Source of the DNA: Verrucomicrobiota bacterium
Lineage (GTDB): Bacteria > Verrucomicrobiota > Verrucomicrobiia > Chthoniobacterales > UBA10450
Direction: 5' to 3'
Assembly (NCBI GenBank): GCA_003219395.1
Contig: QHOR01000126.1
Location: forward strand, 1 to 5,610
Length of the DNA: 5,610 nt
The notes under the pieces were generated by a model that saw only the letters and a list, made by a program, of their open reading frames with translations, did no database searches and was not told where the DNA came from. Shown here one piece after another: positions 1 through 5,278 of the stretch (position 1 is the first letter of the stretch; each line of letters starts with the position of its first letter). The translations under genes and the position numbers were made by a program.

Positions 1-1029
1 AGGATAGAGAGTTCCTTGCGCCAGGAATTTATAGCCGCCGTGTTTGCGTTCGCCATTGCTCTGATCTTGCTCGAGCAACTCCTCGGTAGCGTGTTGAAAT
101 ACTTTGATGAATTCATTGCCGATCAGCTTGCGCTTGGTTTCGGGATCCGTCACTCCTTTGAGCAGCGAGACAAATCGATCGCTGGCGTCCACATATTTCA
201 GACGCACGTGAAAATTCTCTCCGAAAACGCGCTGCACGACTTCTTCTTCTCGCGCGCGGAGCAGTCCATTGTTCACAAAAATGCAGGTGAGTTGGTTTCC
301 GATCGCCTTATGCAGAAGTGCAGCGGTCACTGAAGAATCCACACCGCCGCTCAAGCCGAGCACGACCTTTTGATCGCCGACTTGTTTCCTGACGCGATCG
401 CAAGCTTCTTCAATGAAGGAGCCCATTGTCCAGTCCATCGCGCAATGGCAGATGTGAAACAGAAAATTCTGAAGAATTTCCCGGCCTCGCGGTGTGTGTG
501 CGACTTCGGGATGAAATTGCAATCCGTACAGCTTGCGCTCTGGATCCTCCACTGCGGCGAAATCGCAGCCTTCGGTGGTCCCGGCGACGCGAAAACCTTG
601 CGGTAACGCTGTCACCTCGTCGCCGTGGCTGTTCCAGACGTCGAGCTGCTCTCCTAAACCGCCTAAGAGCTGCGAACTGTTCTTGATGTGCAAAACACTC
701 GCGCCATACTCGCGGCGTCCGGAGAATACGACCCGGCCGCCAAGATGATTGGCCATTAACATCAGCCCGTAACAAATTCCGAGCACGGGAATACCAAGTG
801 AAAAAATGTTTGGGTCGATTTGCGGTGCTCCCTTATCGTAAACACTGGCGGGCCCGCCCGAAAGGATCAGGCCCTTTGGCTTCAATGCGGTGATTTCAGC
901 GGCCGGCGTGTCGAAACGAACAATCTCCGAATACACTTGGCACTCACGGATTCGCCGCGCTATGACTTGCGTGTATTGCGAGCCGAAATCGAGGATGAGA
1001 ATTTTTGAGTGCGTGGATTTGTCGGACAT
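1..1029 (-). CDS. guaA: GMP synthase (glutamine-hydrolysing), N-terminal 343 residues, cut by the window edge
   Basis: This cytosolic enzyme aminates XMP to GMP using glutamine and ATP, the last step of de novo guanine nucleotide synthesis. The frame is open from the ATG at 1029 to the left edge. A class I glutamine amidotransferase domain fills about residues 9-195. It opens with ILDFGSQYTQ, has the nucleophile Cys86 in GICYG, and has His173 and Glu175 in QFHPE. An ATP-pyrophosphatase domain follows with the PP-loop SGGVDSS at 227-233, then FVNNGLLR (251-258) and AQGTLYP (337-343), where the window ends. The dimerisation domain lies outside. The start is chosen because the N-terminus matches the family length; the Shine-Dalgarno signal is weak. 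It sits 12 nt after a small lipoprotein gene, so the two are probably co-transcribed. One oddity is Met90, where class I amidotransferases normally have Gln (CYGxQ). Identity is certain by motif content. Confidence 0.97.
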   Translation of the reverse strand, partial: MSDKSTHSKILILDFGSQYTQVIARRIRECQVYSEIVRFDTPAAEITALKPKGLILSGGPASVYDKGAPQIDPNIFSLGIPVLGICYGLMLMANHLGGRVVFSGRREYGASVLHIKNSSQLLGGLGEQLDVWNSHGDEVTALPQGFRVAGTTEGCDFAAVEDPERKLYGLQFHPEVAHTPRGREILQNFLFHICHCAMDWTMGSFIEEACDRVRKQVGDQKVVLGLSGGVDSSVTAALLHKAIGNQLTCIFVNNGLLRAREEEVVQRVFGENFHVRLKYVDASDRFVSLLKGVTDPETKRKLIGNEFIKVFQHATEELLEQDQSNGERKHGGYKFLAQGTLYP

Positions 1030-1041
1030 CTTCAGCGCACG

Positions 1042-1239
1042 CTACGGATGAGTCTGCGGGACGCTATGCTCTGCGGCTGGATCGCCCGGAGATCGCTCCA
1101 ACGGTCCGACTGTTCCCTGGCCAGTCACTCCTCGTTGAAATTGTCCCTGAACCTCCTGGGTGCTCCGTTGCTCAAGGGGATCGGCACACCCGGCCACAGC
1201 GAGGCATGCGATCGCGAGAAGGATAGGGAGGGGCATCAT
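1042..1239 (-). CDS. Small predicted lipoprotein (65 aa) upstream of guaA
   Basis: I do not recognise a named family. The peptide begins MMPLPILLAIACLAVAGC, a short hydrophobic signal sequence ending in a good lipobox, V15-A16-G17-C18, so signal peptidase II processing and lipid attachment at Cys18 are predicted. The remaining 47 residues are polar and rich in Gln, Pro and Gly, with QGQFQRGVTGQGTVGP in the middle and no further membrane segment. Unusually, the n-region has no Lys or Arg. Two ATG codons lie in tandem (1239 and 1236) and either could be the start. The TAG stop is 12 nt before the guaA ATG on the same strand, which suggests one transcript. The role is unknown; it may be a small envelope lipoprotein whose link to guaA is only positional. 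The lipobox and the spacing support a real gene, but it is short and lacks a clear ribosome binding site. Confidence 0.57.
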   Translation of the reverse strand: MMPLPILLAIACLAVAGCADPLEQRSTQEVQGQFQRGVTGQGTVGPLERSPGDPAAEHSVPQTHP

Positions 1240-1245
1240 CTGCTA

Positions 1246-1273
1246 ATTTTAGGAACGAAGTGTAGCATTGCAA
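1246..1273 (-). promoter_or_regulatory. Possible sigma70-type promoter for the lipoprotein-guaA unit
   Basis: Read on the minus strand, TTGCAA (1268-1273) and TAAAAT (1246-1251) are separated by 16 nt. The -10 matches TATAAT at five of six positions and the -35 matches TTGACA at four. Transcription would begin close to the tandem ATG at 1239/1236, so the message would be almost leaderless, which would fit the missing Shine-Dalgarno. This is pattern matching only. Confidence 0.27.
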
Positions 1274-1340
1274 GAGCGGCGGCCATTGAGGCGATGAACC
1301 GATGAAGCCGTGCAGCCTAAAGCGCCTTAAGTTGTGGTGG

Positions 1341-1412
1341 TGGGCGAAGCGAATATTTCTGATGTCACTTTGTTCCTGATGAAGAACCGATCAGAGATGT
1401 TGGCTTCGCCCA
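1341..1412. repeat. Long imperfect palindrome, REP/MITE-like, in the guaA-aat divergent spacer
   Basis: The arms 1341-1363 and 1390-1412 can pair over 23 positions with 20 Watson-Crick pairs, two G-T pairs and one G-G mismatch (1351/1402). The outer ten positions (TGGGCGAAGC against GCTTCGCCCA) are perfect. The 26-nt loop contains a smaller GTTC/GAAC pair (1372-1375 with 1384-1387). On the minus strand the element begins TGTCATTCTGGGCGAAGC, which from memory resembles a widespread family of short palindromic repeats built around GTCATTCTGAGCGAAGC. It lies between two diverging genes and lacks a U-tract, so it is not an ordinary terminator for either. The inverted repeat is directly visible; membership of a dispersed repeat family is inferred. 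Confidence 0.72.
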
Positions 1413-1429
1413 GAATGACATGACGTTCC

Positions 1430-1456
1430 CACTTCAACGCTTTAACACTTCAACGC
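1430..1456 (+). repeat. Direct repeat of CACTTCAACGC, second copy one base before the aat start codon
   Basis: CACTTCAACGC occurs at 1430-1440 and again at 1446-1456, a 16-nt period, with CTTTAA across the junction. The second copy ends one base before the GTG start of aat and occupies the place where a Shine-Dalgarno sequence would be. It could be a regulator binding site or a small tandem duplication; the sequence alone does not decide. Confidence 0.5.
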
Positions 1457-1457
1457 C

Positions 1458-2024
1458 GTGATCGATCCCGAACTCTTGCTGCAGGGGTATCGGCTTGGCG
1501 TTTTTCCAATGGCAATGGAGAACGATTCAATCCAATGGTTTTCGCCCGATCCGCGCGCAATTTTGCCGTTGGAAGATTTTCATGTGCCACACGCGCTACG
1601 GCGTCTGGTGCGCAAAAAACTTTTTGAAACGACGAAGAATAATGCGTTTTCGAAAGTGATCGAGGCATGCGCGGAACGCGATGATACCTGGATCAACCTC
1701 GAAATTATTGAGAGCTACATGCGATTGCATGAGCTCGGCTATGCGCATTCCGTCGAAGCGTGGCAGGAAGGCAGCCTTGCTGGTGGACTGTATGGCGTGG
1801 CCGTCGGCGGCGCTTTTTTTGGCGAATCAATGTTCCACCATGTAACCGGTGCATCCAAAATCGCGTTGGTGGCGTTGGTGGAGCATCTACGTGCTCGAAA
1901 ATTCGCCTTGCTTGACACGCAATGGCTAACTCCGCACCTGCAACAATTTGGTGGTATCGAAATTTCCCGAGAGCATTACCTGCGCTTGTTGCGCAGAGCA
2001 ATTGAACTGCCATGTCGGTTTTGA
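1458..2024 (+). CDS. aat: Leucyl/phenylalanyl-tRNA-protein transferase
   Basis: Aat transfers Leu or Phe from aminoacyl-tRNA to the N-terminal Lys or Arg of proteins, creating a primary N-degron recognised by ClpS and degraded by ClpAP in the cytosol. The 188-residue protein opens with PELLLQGYRLGVFPM (4-18), then WFSPDPRAILP (27-37), DDTWI (75-79), YMRLHELGYAHSVEAW (87-102), GGLYGVAVGGAFFGESMF (109-126) and LLDTQW (151-156). Glu123 and Gln155 match the catalytic Glu156 and Gln188 of the E. coli enzyme, with the same 32-residue spacing. It is shorter than E. coli Aat (234 aa), lacking the N-terminal extension and the C-terminal tail, as do other compact members. GTG at 1458 is the only usual start codon available, because an in-frame TAA lies at 1443-1445. 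No Shine-Dalgarno is seen. A tRNA-Phe gene, the source of one of its substrates, follows on the same strand. Confidence 0.96.
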   Translation: MIDPELLLQGYRLGVFPMAMENDSIQWFSPDPRAILPLEDFHVPHALRRLVRKKLFETTKNNAFSKVIEACAERDDTWINLEIIESYMRLHELGYAHSVEAWQEGSLAGGLYGVAVGGAFFGESMFHHVTGASKIALVALVEHLRARKFALLDTQWLTPHLQQFGGIEISREHYLRLLRRAIELPCRF

Positions 2025-2107
2025 ATTTCCGCACCCGTGTTCGACATTGAGCGTTGGACGTTTTCTGCTTTAGTAAGCAGCCCGCTCAGACGAGGCAAGT
2101 TTGCATA

Positions 2108-2180
2108 GGCTGGGTAGCTCAGTTGGCAGAGCAGTGGACTGAAAATCCACGTGTCGCCGGTTCGATTCCGGCCCCAGCCA
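2108..2180 (+). tRNA. tRNA-Phe (anticodon GAA)
   Basis: All 73 nt fold as a canonical cloverleaf. The acceptor stem GGCTGGG pairs perfectly with CCCAGCC, the D stem is GCTC/GAGC, and the anticodon stem GTGGA/TCCAC holds the loop CTGAAAA, giving anticodon GAA. The variable loop is GTGTC, and the T arm is GCCGG/CCGGC around TTCGATT. The discriminator is A at 2180. The next bases are TAC, so the 3' CCA is not encoded and must be added by the CCA-adding enzyme. The gene lies 83 nt after aat and 17 nt before the methyltransferase start, all on the same strand, so read-through transcription from aat is possible. Confidence 0.98.
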
Positions 2181-2197
2181 TACTCTGGGCGAGAAGC

Positions 2198-2959
2198 ATG
2201 CAGAGCCATTCAAAGAAATACGATTGGAAAGACGCAGGCGAGGAATGGTCCGAGCCATGGGGCAGTTCGGCCGCGCAATGGACAGGCACCATCCTGCCTC
2301 GTATTCGTGATTGCCTGCCAACCGGCACCATCCTGGAGATCGCACCAGGCTTTGGGCGATGGACGCATTACCTTAAGGATTATTGTCAGGAACTCTCGAT
2401 TGTTGACGCCTCCCGTGAATGTGTCGAAGCGTGTTCCCGGCGGTTCGCGGCTGAGTCGCATGTGCACTGTTTTCTTAATGATGGCCGCTCATTATCCATG
2501 ATTCCCGATGCGTCAGTCGACTTCGTGTTTAGTTTCGATTCGTTTGTGCATTTACCTCGCGAAATCGTCCAGGACTACCTCGACGAGCTGCGAAGAACGC
2601 TGAAGATCGGCGGCAAAGGATTTATTCATCATTCTAATCTCGGCGCGTATGCTGACTCCCTGTCGCGACGGCTTCCCGAACGGATCCGTAAGGTTCTTCG
2701 CAAAATGAAGATCCTAGACTGGGAACATCACCGCAATCCAACCATGAGCGCTGATGTTTTTCGGTCTTTATGCAGTCGCACTGGCCTAAACTGCACCGGC
2801 CAGGAATTGATCAATTGGCGGGGGAGACGCTTGATTGATTGCTTATCGTGGTTTCAACGAGGCGATTTCAGTGAAAACGGCTCAACCAAGATATTTCGAA
2901 ATCCAGGGTTCATGCGGGAAGCGGCGCGAATTCGCCGGCAACGGCAAAAGCCGACCTGA
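2198..2959 (+). CDS. Class I SAM-dependent methyltransferase, substrate unknown
   Basis: The 253-residue protein has a Rossmann-type SAM-binding core. Motif I is ILEIAPGFGRW (45-55). The acidic residue at the end of strand 2, expected to bind the SAM ribose, is Asp70 in IVDAS. Motif II is NDGRSL around Asp95, followed by VDFVFSFDSFVHL (107-119) and the post-core GGKGFIHHSNLGAY (138-151). The N-terminal segment with EEWSEPWGSSAAQWTGTILPRI is typical of small methyltransferases often found beside sugar or polysaccharide genes, but nothing here fixes the substrate. The ATG at 2198 is chosen because the longer open frame back to 2054 runs through the tRNA gene; only a weak GCGAG-type signal precedes it. 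The C-terminus is basic (RIRRQRQK). It could be an accessory gene inserted beside the tRNA, but no integrase or obvious repeated tRNA end is visible. Confidence 0.88.
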   Translation: MQSHSKKYDWKDAGEEWSEPWGSSAAQWTGTILPRIRDCLPTGTILEIAPGFGRWTHYLKDYCQELSIVDASRECVEACSRRFAAESHVHCFLNDGRSLSMIPDASVDFVFSFDSFVHLPREIVQDYLDELRRTLKIGGKGFIHHSNLGAYADSLSRRLPERIRKVLRKMKILDWEHHRNPTMSADVFRSLCSRTGLNCTGQELINWRGRRLIDCLSWFQRGDFSENGSTKIFRNPGFMREAARIRRQRQKPT

Positions 2960-2974
2960 CAAAATACCGGCTTT
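2947..2974 (+). terminator. Weak hairpin over the methyltransferase stop codon, possible terminator
   Basis: AAAGCCG (2947-2953) and CGGCTTT (2968-2974) form a 7-bp stem with a 14-nt loop that contains the TGA stop. The 3' arm ends in TTT but no real U-tract follows (ACCATC), so termination is uncertain. Confidence 0.25.
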
Positions 2975-3034
2975 ACCATCATTCACGGGCCGCCTGTATT
3001 TCCGGCCTTCACCTGTGGATCTAATTAACAAGCT

Positions 3035-3091
3035 CCTTTAGCGGGGTGCTCGACCAGGCCCAATCTCAGGAATCCCTTTAGCGGTTTTCTC
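3035..3091 (+). repeat. Direct repeat CCTTTAGCGG, two copies 40 nt apart
   Basis: CCTTTAGCGG is found at 3035-3044 and 3075-3084. The similarity continues weakly to the right, so 14 of 17 positions match between 3035-3051 and 3075-3091 (both ending CTC). The 40-nt period is close to four helical turns, which would suit a pair of operator sites on one DNA face, but a chance or decayed duplication is equally possible. Confidence 0.45.
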
Positions 3092-3173
3092 TCGCGCAAT
3101 CACCCGATAAATCAGAGAGAGGAAGCGTGAGTGGCAAATCTACGTTGGCTTCTTCCCGAGACACTCGAAGTCG

Positions 3174-3200
3174 TTGACACAACGTCATTGCCTAATCAAT
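3174..3200 (+). promoter_or_regulatory. Possible creD promoter
   Basis: A perfect -35 hexamer TTGACA (3174-3179) is followed 15 nt later by ATCAAT (3195-3200), a poor -10 with three of six consensus bases. It lies 23-49 nt upstream of the creD start. The -35 is striking, but the weak -10 and short spacer keep confidence low. Confidence 0.22.
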
Positions 3201-3222
3201 TTCTTTCACTCAAGATCGCGGC

Positions 3223-4641
3223 GTGCCTGAAAGCCAAACTGCGCCGCCGCCGTTGCCAAAGTCGCAGCCGTCATTTGGGAAACGTCATAGCACAATCATT
3301 AAGCTGCTCGGGGTCGGCGCGCTGGTTCTGGTGCTTCTGATTCCGCTTGCAATGATCACTGGCGTATTGCGGGAGCGATTGCAGCGCCGCAACGAAGCGG
3401 TCTCCGATATTACATCGTCGTGGGGTGGCGAACAGAATGTGGTTGGGCCGGTTCTGGGTATTCCATATCAATACAAGTTTAAAGTCGTCAAAGAAGTGCC
3501 GGCGCCTGATGGCAAAATGGAGCGACGCGAAGTGGAAGAGAACGGCACAGCAGTTGCCTATTTTCTTCCCGAAACACTGCACATTACCGGTGACGTGCAG
3601 ACACAGATGTTACATCGCGGCATTTATGACGCGGCAGTTTTCCGCGCTCAGGTTACGCTCTCCGGCAAATTTGCGGCGCCGGATTTTGGTCCCCTTAAGA
3701 TCGACGTAAGAGACCTGCAATGGAAGGACGCGTTTGTCACGATCGCGGTGAACGATTTGCGAGGAACACGCGAAGCAATGATACTCGACTGGGGCGGCAC
3801 CAAGCACCCGTTACTGCCTGGGTCGCAGGTTCCAGGATACACAACCGGCGCGACCGCGTCGCTGGGAAACGATCAACCGATTGCGAGCGACACCGAATTT
3901 TCCATTCCACTCGATTTCAACGGAAGCGAGGGGATCTATTTCGCGCCTTTTGGGGTGCAGAATGAGGTTACTTTGAAATCGAACTGGCCCGATCCGGCGT
4001 TTCGCGGCGCGTTCTTGCCCGCCGAACGATCTGTGCGTTCTGATGGATTCGATGGCAAATGGAAGGTGTCGTATTACGGTCGTGATTATCCGCAATCGTG
4101 GACGAGTCGAGTCGGCAATGAGCGTTTCAGTGTTCCGGCGGTTACGAATTCCCGTTTTGGTGTTCAGCTTTTGTCCATTCTGGACGCTTATCGCTACGTA
4201 GAACGCTCGATCAAATACGGTGTGCTGTTTCTTGTGCTGGTTTTTACAACTTTCTTTCTGTTTGAGGTCACGGCGCGACAAAAGATTCATCCGTTTCAGT
4301 ATTTGATGGTCGGCGCGGCCCTTTGCTTGTTTTATCTGTTGCTACTGTCGATTTCAGAATTTATCGGATTTAGCTGGGCGTATCTGATCGCGGCGGTCGC
4401 ATCGACCGCTTTGATTACGTGGTATTGCCGATTTTTCCTTGGGGGCGGGGCGCGCACGCTGATGATTGGCGCTGGTCTCGCTGGCGTTTACACGTTTCTC
4501 TACATCACTTTGCGCCAGCAGGATTATGCCCTGCTCATGGGCGCGATCGCACTTTTCATCGTACTTGCCATCGTGATGTACGTGACACGCAAAGTGGATT
4601 GGTACGCGCGTGATGCGGGCTCACTATCGCTCGAGGGATAG
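3223..4641 (+). CDS. creD: CreD-family inner-membrane protein
   Basis: CreD proteins (PF06123) are inner-membrane proteins tied to envelope integrity. In enterobacteria and Pseudomonas they belong to the CreBC regulon and affect colicin E2 tolerance, biofilm or beta-lactam response, but their molecular activity is unknown. This 472-residue protein has the full architecture. A Pro-rich cytoplasmic N-terminus (1-20) precedes one membrane segment (about 25-47), then RLQRRNEAVSDITSSWGGEQNVVGPVLGIPY (52-82), which is characteristic of the family. A large periplasmic domain (about 50-330) contains APFGVQNEV and YYGRDYPQSW. A cluster of about five membrane segments (332-350, 358-377, 382-402, 411-429, 434-454) includes ERSIKYGVLFLVLVFTTFFLFE and HPFQYLMVGAALCLFYLLLLSISEF. 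Length is near the E. coli protein (450 aa). The start is GTG at 3223, the only usual start between the in-frame TAA (3193) and the first membrane segment. No creB/creC-like two-component genes are in the window. Confidence 0.94.
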   Translation: MPESQTAPPPLPKSQPSFGKRHSTIIKLLGVGALVLVLLIPLAMITGVLRERLQRRNEAVSDITSSWGGEQNVVGPVLGIPYQYKFKVVKEVPAPDGKMERREVEENGTAVAYFLPETLHITGDVQTQMLHRGIYDAAVFRAQVTLSGKFAAPDFGPLKIDVRDLQWKDAFVTIAVNDLRGTREAMILDWGGTKHPLLPGSQVPGYTTGATASLGNDQPIASDTEFSIPLDFNGSEGIYFAPFGVQNEVTLKSNWPDPAFRGAFLPAERSVRSDGFDGKWKVSYYGRDYPQSWTSRVGNERFSVPAVTNSRFGVQLLSILDAYRYVERSIKYGVLFLVLVFTTFFLFEVTARQKIHPFQYLMVGAALCLFYLLLLSISEFIGFSWAYLIAAVASTALITWYCRFFLGGGARTLMIGAGLAGVYTFLYITLRQQDYALLMGAIALFIVLAIVMYVTRKVDWYARDAGSLSLEG

Positions 4642-4720
4642 AACTGACGCAGATTCAAAGAGATCGTAATCGACAGGCTGTCCGACTCGTCTGAGTTGCA
4701 GGAAGTGATGATGCGCTGTG

Positions 4721-5278
4721 ATGATTTCGTTTCGCAGAGGTTTCTATGGCGGCTTGCTCATCGCTCTTTGCGCAGGACTCTACCTCATTTGGCTGTGGCA
4801 GCCGGAGCGGCAGGTGAGGCGTCACACCGAAAATTTTTTCCGGACGATTGAGCACAAAAGCTGGGACGGCGCTGCCCATTTCGTTGCAGCCGATTATCAG
4901 GATCAGTGGGGCAACGATCACGTGCGGGTTCTGGAGCGCCTCCGCGAAAGCCTTCGATATGTACGTGGTCCCAGAGTCATCATGTCCAATCCGACCGTGC
5001 AGGTTAAAGGCCCGGTCGCAGTCTGGAGCGGCAAAATTACGCTGTACAGTGCCGATGAGGACGTGATGGAGGCGCTTGATCAGCGGGTCAATTCGTTACC
5101 ATCTCCGTTCGAACTGGAGTGGCATCATCTTTCAGGCAAGCCATGGGATTGGAAGCTCGTGCGAGTAAGCAATCCGGCGTTTGAAATTCCGGCAGATGTT
5201 TATTGTCGGCGCGACACTGGAAGTTCGCGGCCCAAAAGCACCGCTATGAATCATTTACCCTGCGCCTGGCGCAATTGA
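4721..5278 (+). CDS. Membrane-anchored protein of unknown function, possibly NTF2/SnoaL-like
   Basis: I do not recognise a named gene. The 185-residue protein begins with a basic MISFRRG followed by one hydrophobic segment (about 8-26, GFYGGLLIALCAGLYLIWL), probably an uncleaved signal anchor that places the rest outside the inner membrane. Residues 30-155 contain a helical stretch, HTENFFRTIEHKSWDGAAHF, then DYQDQWG and alternating strands ending ELEWHHLSGKPWDWKLVRVSNP. This pattern resembles small NTF2/SnoaL-like folds (a helix pair plus a curved sheet ending in a W-x-[IL]-x motif). That assignment is inferred from the pattern only. The ATG at 4721 is preferred; GTG at 4718 is also in frame, and AGGAAG at 4700-4705 is a plausible but distant ribosome site. 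It follows creD by 79 nt on the same strand and may share its transcript. Residues after about 160 look non-conserved and overlap the convergent gene. Confidence 0.77.
   Translation: MISFRRGFYGGLLIALCAGLYLIWLWQPERQVRRHTENFFRTIEHKSWDGAAHFVAADYQDQWGNDHVRVLERLRESLRYVRGPRVIMSNPTVQVKGPVAVWSGKITLYSADEDVMEALDQRVNSLPSPFELEWHHLSGKPWDWKLVRVSNPAFEIPADVYCRRDTGSSRPKSTAMNHLPCAWRN

Larger units (their letters stand above)
2960..3222. other. Intergenic spacer between the methyltransferase and creD
   Basis: I see no convincing gene in these 263 nt on either strand. The spacer contains the pair of CCTTTAGCGG direct repeats, a loose inverted repeat TTTTCTCTC/GAGAGAGGA (3085-3093 with 3115-3123, two G-T pairs), a purine-rich Shine-Dalgarno-like tract at 3114-3125 ahead of two GTG codons, and a perfect TTGACA hexamer at 3174. 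The minus strand has a 33-codon open stretch without an ATG, which I do not call a gene. The spacer probably carries the creD promoter. Confidence 0.6.

Noticed and set aside
16..775. Several open frames of 70-120 codons on both strands over the left part of the window
   Set aside because: They lie inside the guaA coding region in other phases, have no recognisable domains and are rich in Arg or Cys as expected for shadow frames.
2065..2080. Hairpin CTGCTT-TAGT-AAGCAG between aat and the tRNA as a terminator
   Set aside because: The stem is only 6 bp and is followed by CCCGCTCAG with no U-tract on the plus strand, so it does not look like a rho-independent terminator.
2054..2197. 48-codon N-terminal extension of the methyltransferase
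   Set aside because: It translates the tRNA-Phe gene and its leader; GWVAQLAEQ-type peptides are a known artefact of translated tRNA genes.
2108..2959. tRNA-Phe as the attachment site of an integrated element carrying the methyltransferase
   Set aside because: No integrase gene and no second copy of the tRNA 3' end were found in the window, and the flanking genes look chromosomal. The flanks beyond the window are unseen.
2988..3007. Inverted repeat GGCCG/CGGCC as a terminator after the methyltransferase
   Set aside because: A 5-bp stem with a 10-nt loop and no following T-run is weak and likely random in GC-rich DNA.
3032..3133. 33-codon open stretch on the minus strand ending GIPEIGPGRAPR
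   Set aside because: It has no ATG after the upstream in-frame stop, no ribosome site and no recognisable family; 33 codons is within chance expectation.
5261..5273. TGCGC-CTG-GCGCA hairpin as a terminator between the convergent genes
   Set aside because: It lies inside both coding frames, has a 5-bp stem and lacks a T-tract on either side.
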